Under the pieces are notes generated by a model. That model did not search any database and was not told the origin of the DNA. It saw nothing but the letters and a program-made list of their open reading frames with translations. Position numbers and translations under genes: made by a program. This document shows positions 6,520 through 7,271 of a DNA stretch of 7,271 bases, piece after piece. How positions within the stretch are numbered: the first letter of the stretch is position 1; each line of letters opens with the position of its first letter. Location: positions 1 to 7,271 of the forward strand of contig JAHEGL010000035.1 of assembly GCA_024645145.1 (NCBI GenBank), read 5' to 3'. Origin of the DNA: Planktotalea sp. (lineage in GTDB: Bacteria > Pseudomonadota > Alphaproteobacteria > Rhodobacterales > Rhodobacteraceae).

Positions 6520-7271
6520 ATGCGCATTTTGCTTTTCTTACTTTTCCTCGCACTGCCCTTTTCACTTTCTGCTCAAAGCGAAAATCAATCTGTTGGGGCC
6601 ATCGCTGTCGAAGATAGCGCGTCTCAAGATGCGGCGATCGCTGTGCGAATTCGCGATATTTTGTCTGAACTTGATGGATATGAAGATGTAACGGTCACGG
6701 TCACCTCTGGCATTGTCACGATGCGGGGCACGACGCTCGATAGTGAAAAAATTGCACGATTGAATGAACTAGCGGGTCGTGTCCAAGGGGTCGTTGCGAT
6801 TGAAAATAACGTGACCGAGACGACCGACGTCGTTAAGCGGCTCAACCCGGCGGTAGAGCGGTTCCGCGCGCGCATGGCGCAATTGATTGCCTTTTTTCCC
6901 TTGGCGTCGGTCGCGCTGCTCGCGTTTATTATAATTGTTTTGATTGGCTTTTTCATCGCTCGTATGCGCCAGCCATGGAACAGGCTCGCGCCTAACGCCT
7001 TTATCGCTGATATTTATCGTCAAATCTTACGCCTTGGTTTTATGGTTGGTGGTCTGGTTGTGGCGCTTGATATCATGGGGGCGACAGCACTTTTGTCCAC
7101 AATACTGGGTGCTGCCGGTATCATCGGTCTCGCCATCGGTTTTGCGGTCAAAGACACGTTAGAGAACTTCATCGCCTCCATCATGCTCTCCATCCGTCAA
7201 CCGTTTCGCTCTAATGACACAATCGAAATCGGTGGCGACACAGGCAAAGTCATTCGTCTGACCTCGCGCGC
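6520..7271 (+). CDS. BON-domain MscS-family mechanosensitive channel (3' end outside window)
   Basis: The frame runs open from ATG 6520 to the window edge, giving 250 residues of a longer protein. Residues 1-18 form a signal peptide with likely cleavage at SLSA. A BON domain, a small fold thought to bind membranes and known from OsmY, spans about 38-100 (VRIRDILSELDGYEDVTVTV, then GIVTMRGTT and a VVAIENNV ending). A linker leads to hydrophobic segments near 124-147 and 168-188. The pore-lining helix from about 189 has the MscS pattern of small residues (GAAGIIGLAIGFAVKDTLEN) followed by IMLSIRQPFRSNDTIEIG, the start of the beta domain. MscS channels open under membrane tension to release solutes during hypo-osmotic shock; the BON domain would lie in the periplasm. 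The start has a weak ribosome binding site (GAGA) within the palindrome at 6510-6517. Confidence 0.92.
   Translation, partial: MRILLFLLFLALPFSLSAQSENQSVGAIAVEDSASQDAAIAVRIRDILSELDGYEDVTVTVTSGIVTMRGTTLDSEKIARLNELAGRVQGVVAIENNVTETTDVVKRLNPAVERFRARMAQLIAFFPLASVALLAFIIIVLIGFFIARMRQPWNRLAPNAFIADIYRQILRLGFMVGGLVVALDIMGATALLSTILGAAGIIGLAIGFAVKDTLENFIASIMLSIRQPFRSNDTIEIGGDTGKVIRLTSR

Overview
The window reads as chromosomal housekeeping DNA from an alphaproteobacterium, most likely a marine Rhodobacterales (Roseobacter-type) species. The reasons are the gene set and order, the small DUF1491 gene between era and recO, the single-cysteine form of RecO, and a GC content that looks like the mid-50s by eye (not computed). 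No species can be named from the sequence alone.

Positions 2-5337, plus strand, hold eight tightly packed genes: pdxJ (5' end cut by the window), a LysE/RhtB-type exporter, acpS, lepB, rnc, era, a DUF1491 gene and recO. Most junctions are ATGA-type overlaps, an 8-nt overlap, direct abutment or gaps of 3-4 nt, as expected for a co-transcribed, translationally coupled operon. The one real gap (83 nt, acpS to lepB) carries an exact TTGACA -35 hexamer, a weak -10 and a good ribosome binding site, so lepB-rnc-era-DUF1491-recO may have its own promoter. The products cover cofactor synthesis (PdxJ, vitamin B6; AcpS, phosphopantetheinylation of acyl carrier protein), protein export (LepB), RNA processing and ribosome assembly (RNase III, Era) and recombinational repair (RecO). 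The same set occurs in E. coli as lepB-rnc-era-recO-pdxJ-acpS, so here the pdxJ/acpS end lies upstream rather than downstream.

Positions 5324-6387, minus strand, hold a two-gene unit: rpe (ribulose-phosphate 3-epimerase) followed, through an ATGA overlap, by a small exported META-domain protein. Its 3' end overlaps the 3' end of recO by 14 nt on the opposite strand, leaving no room for a conventional terminator.

Positions 6388-6519 form a divergent intergenic region with a weak -10-like element and an 8-bp palindrome touching the next start codon. From 6520 to the window end, plus strand, runs the N-terminal part of an exported BON-domain/MscS-family mechanosensitive channel, still open at the edge.

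I found no RNA gene, insertion sequence, phage gene, CRISPR array or clear rho-independent terminator, and nothing that looks like a new multi-gene system. The points most worth a second look are the uncharacterised DUF1491 gene, the exporter inserted in the pdxJ-acpS pair, the rpe-META coupling with its convergent overlap, and the BON-MscS fusion.
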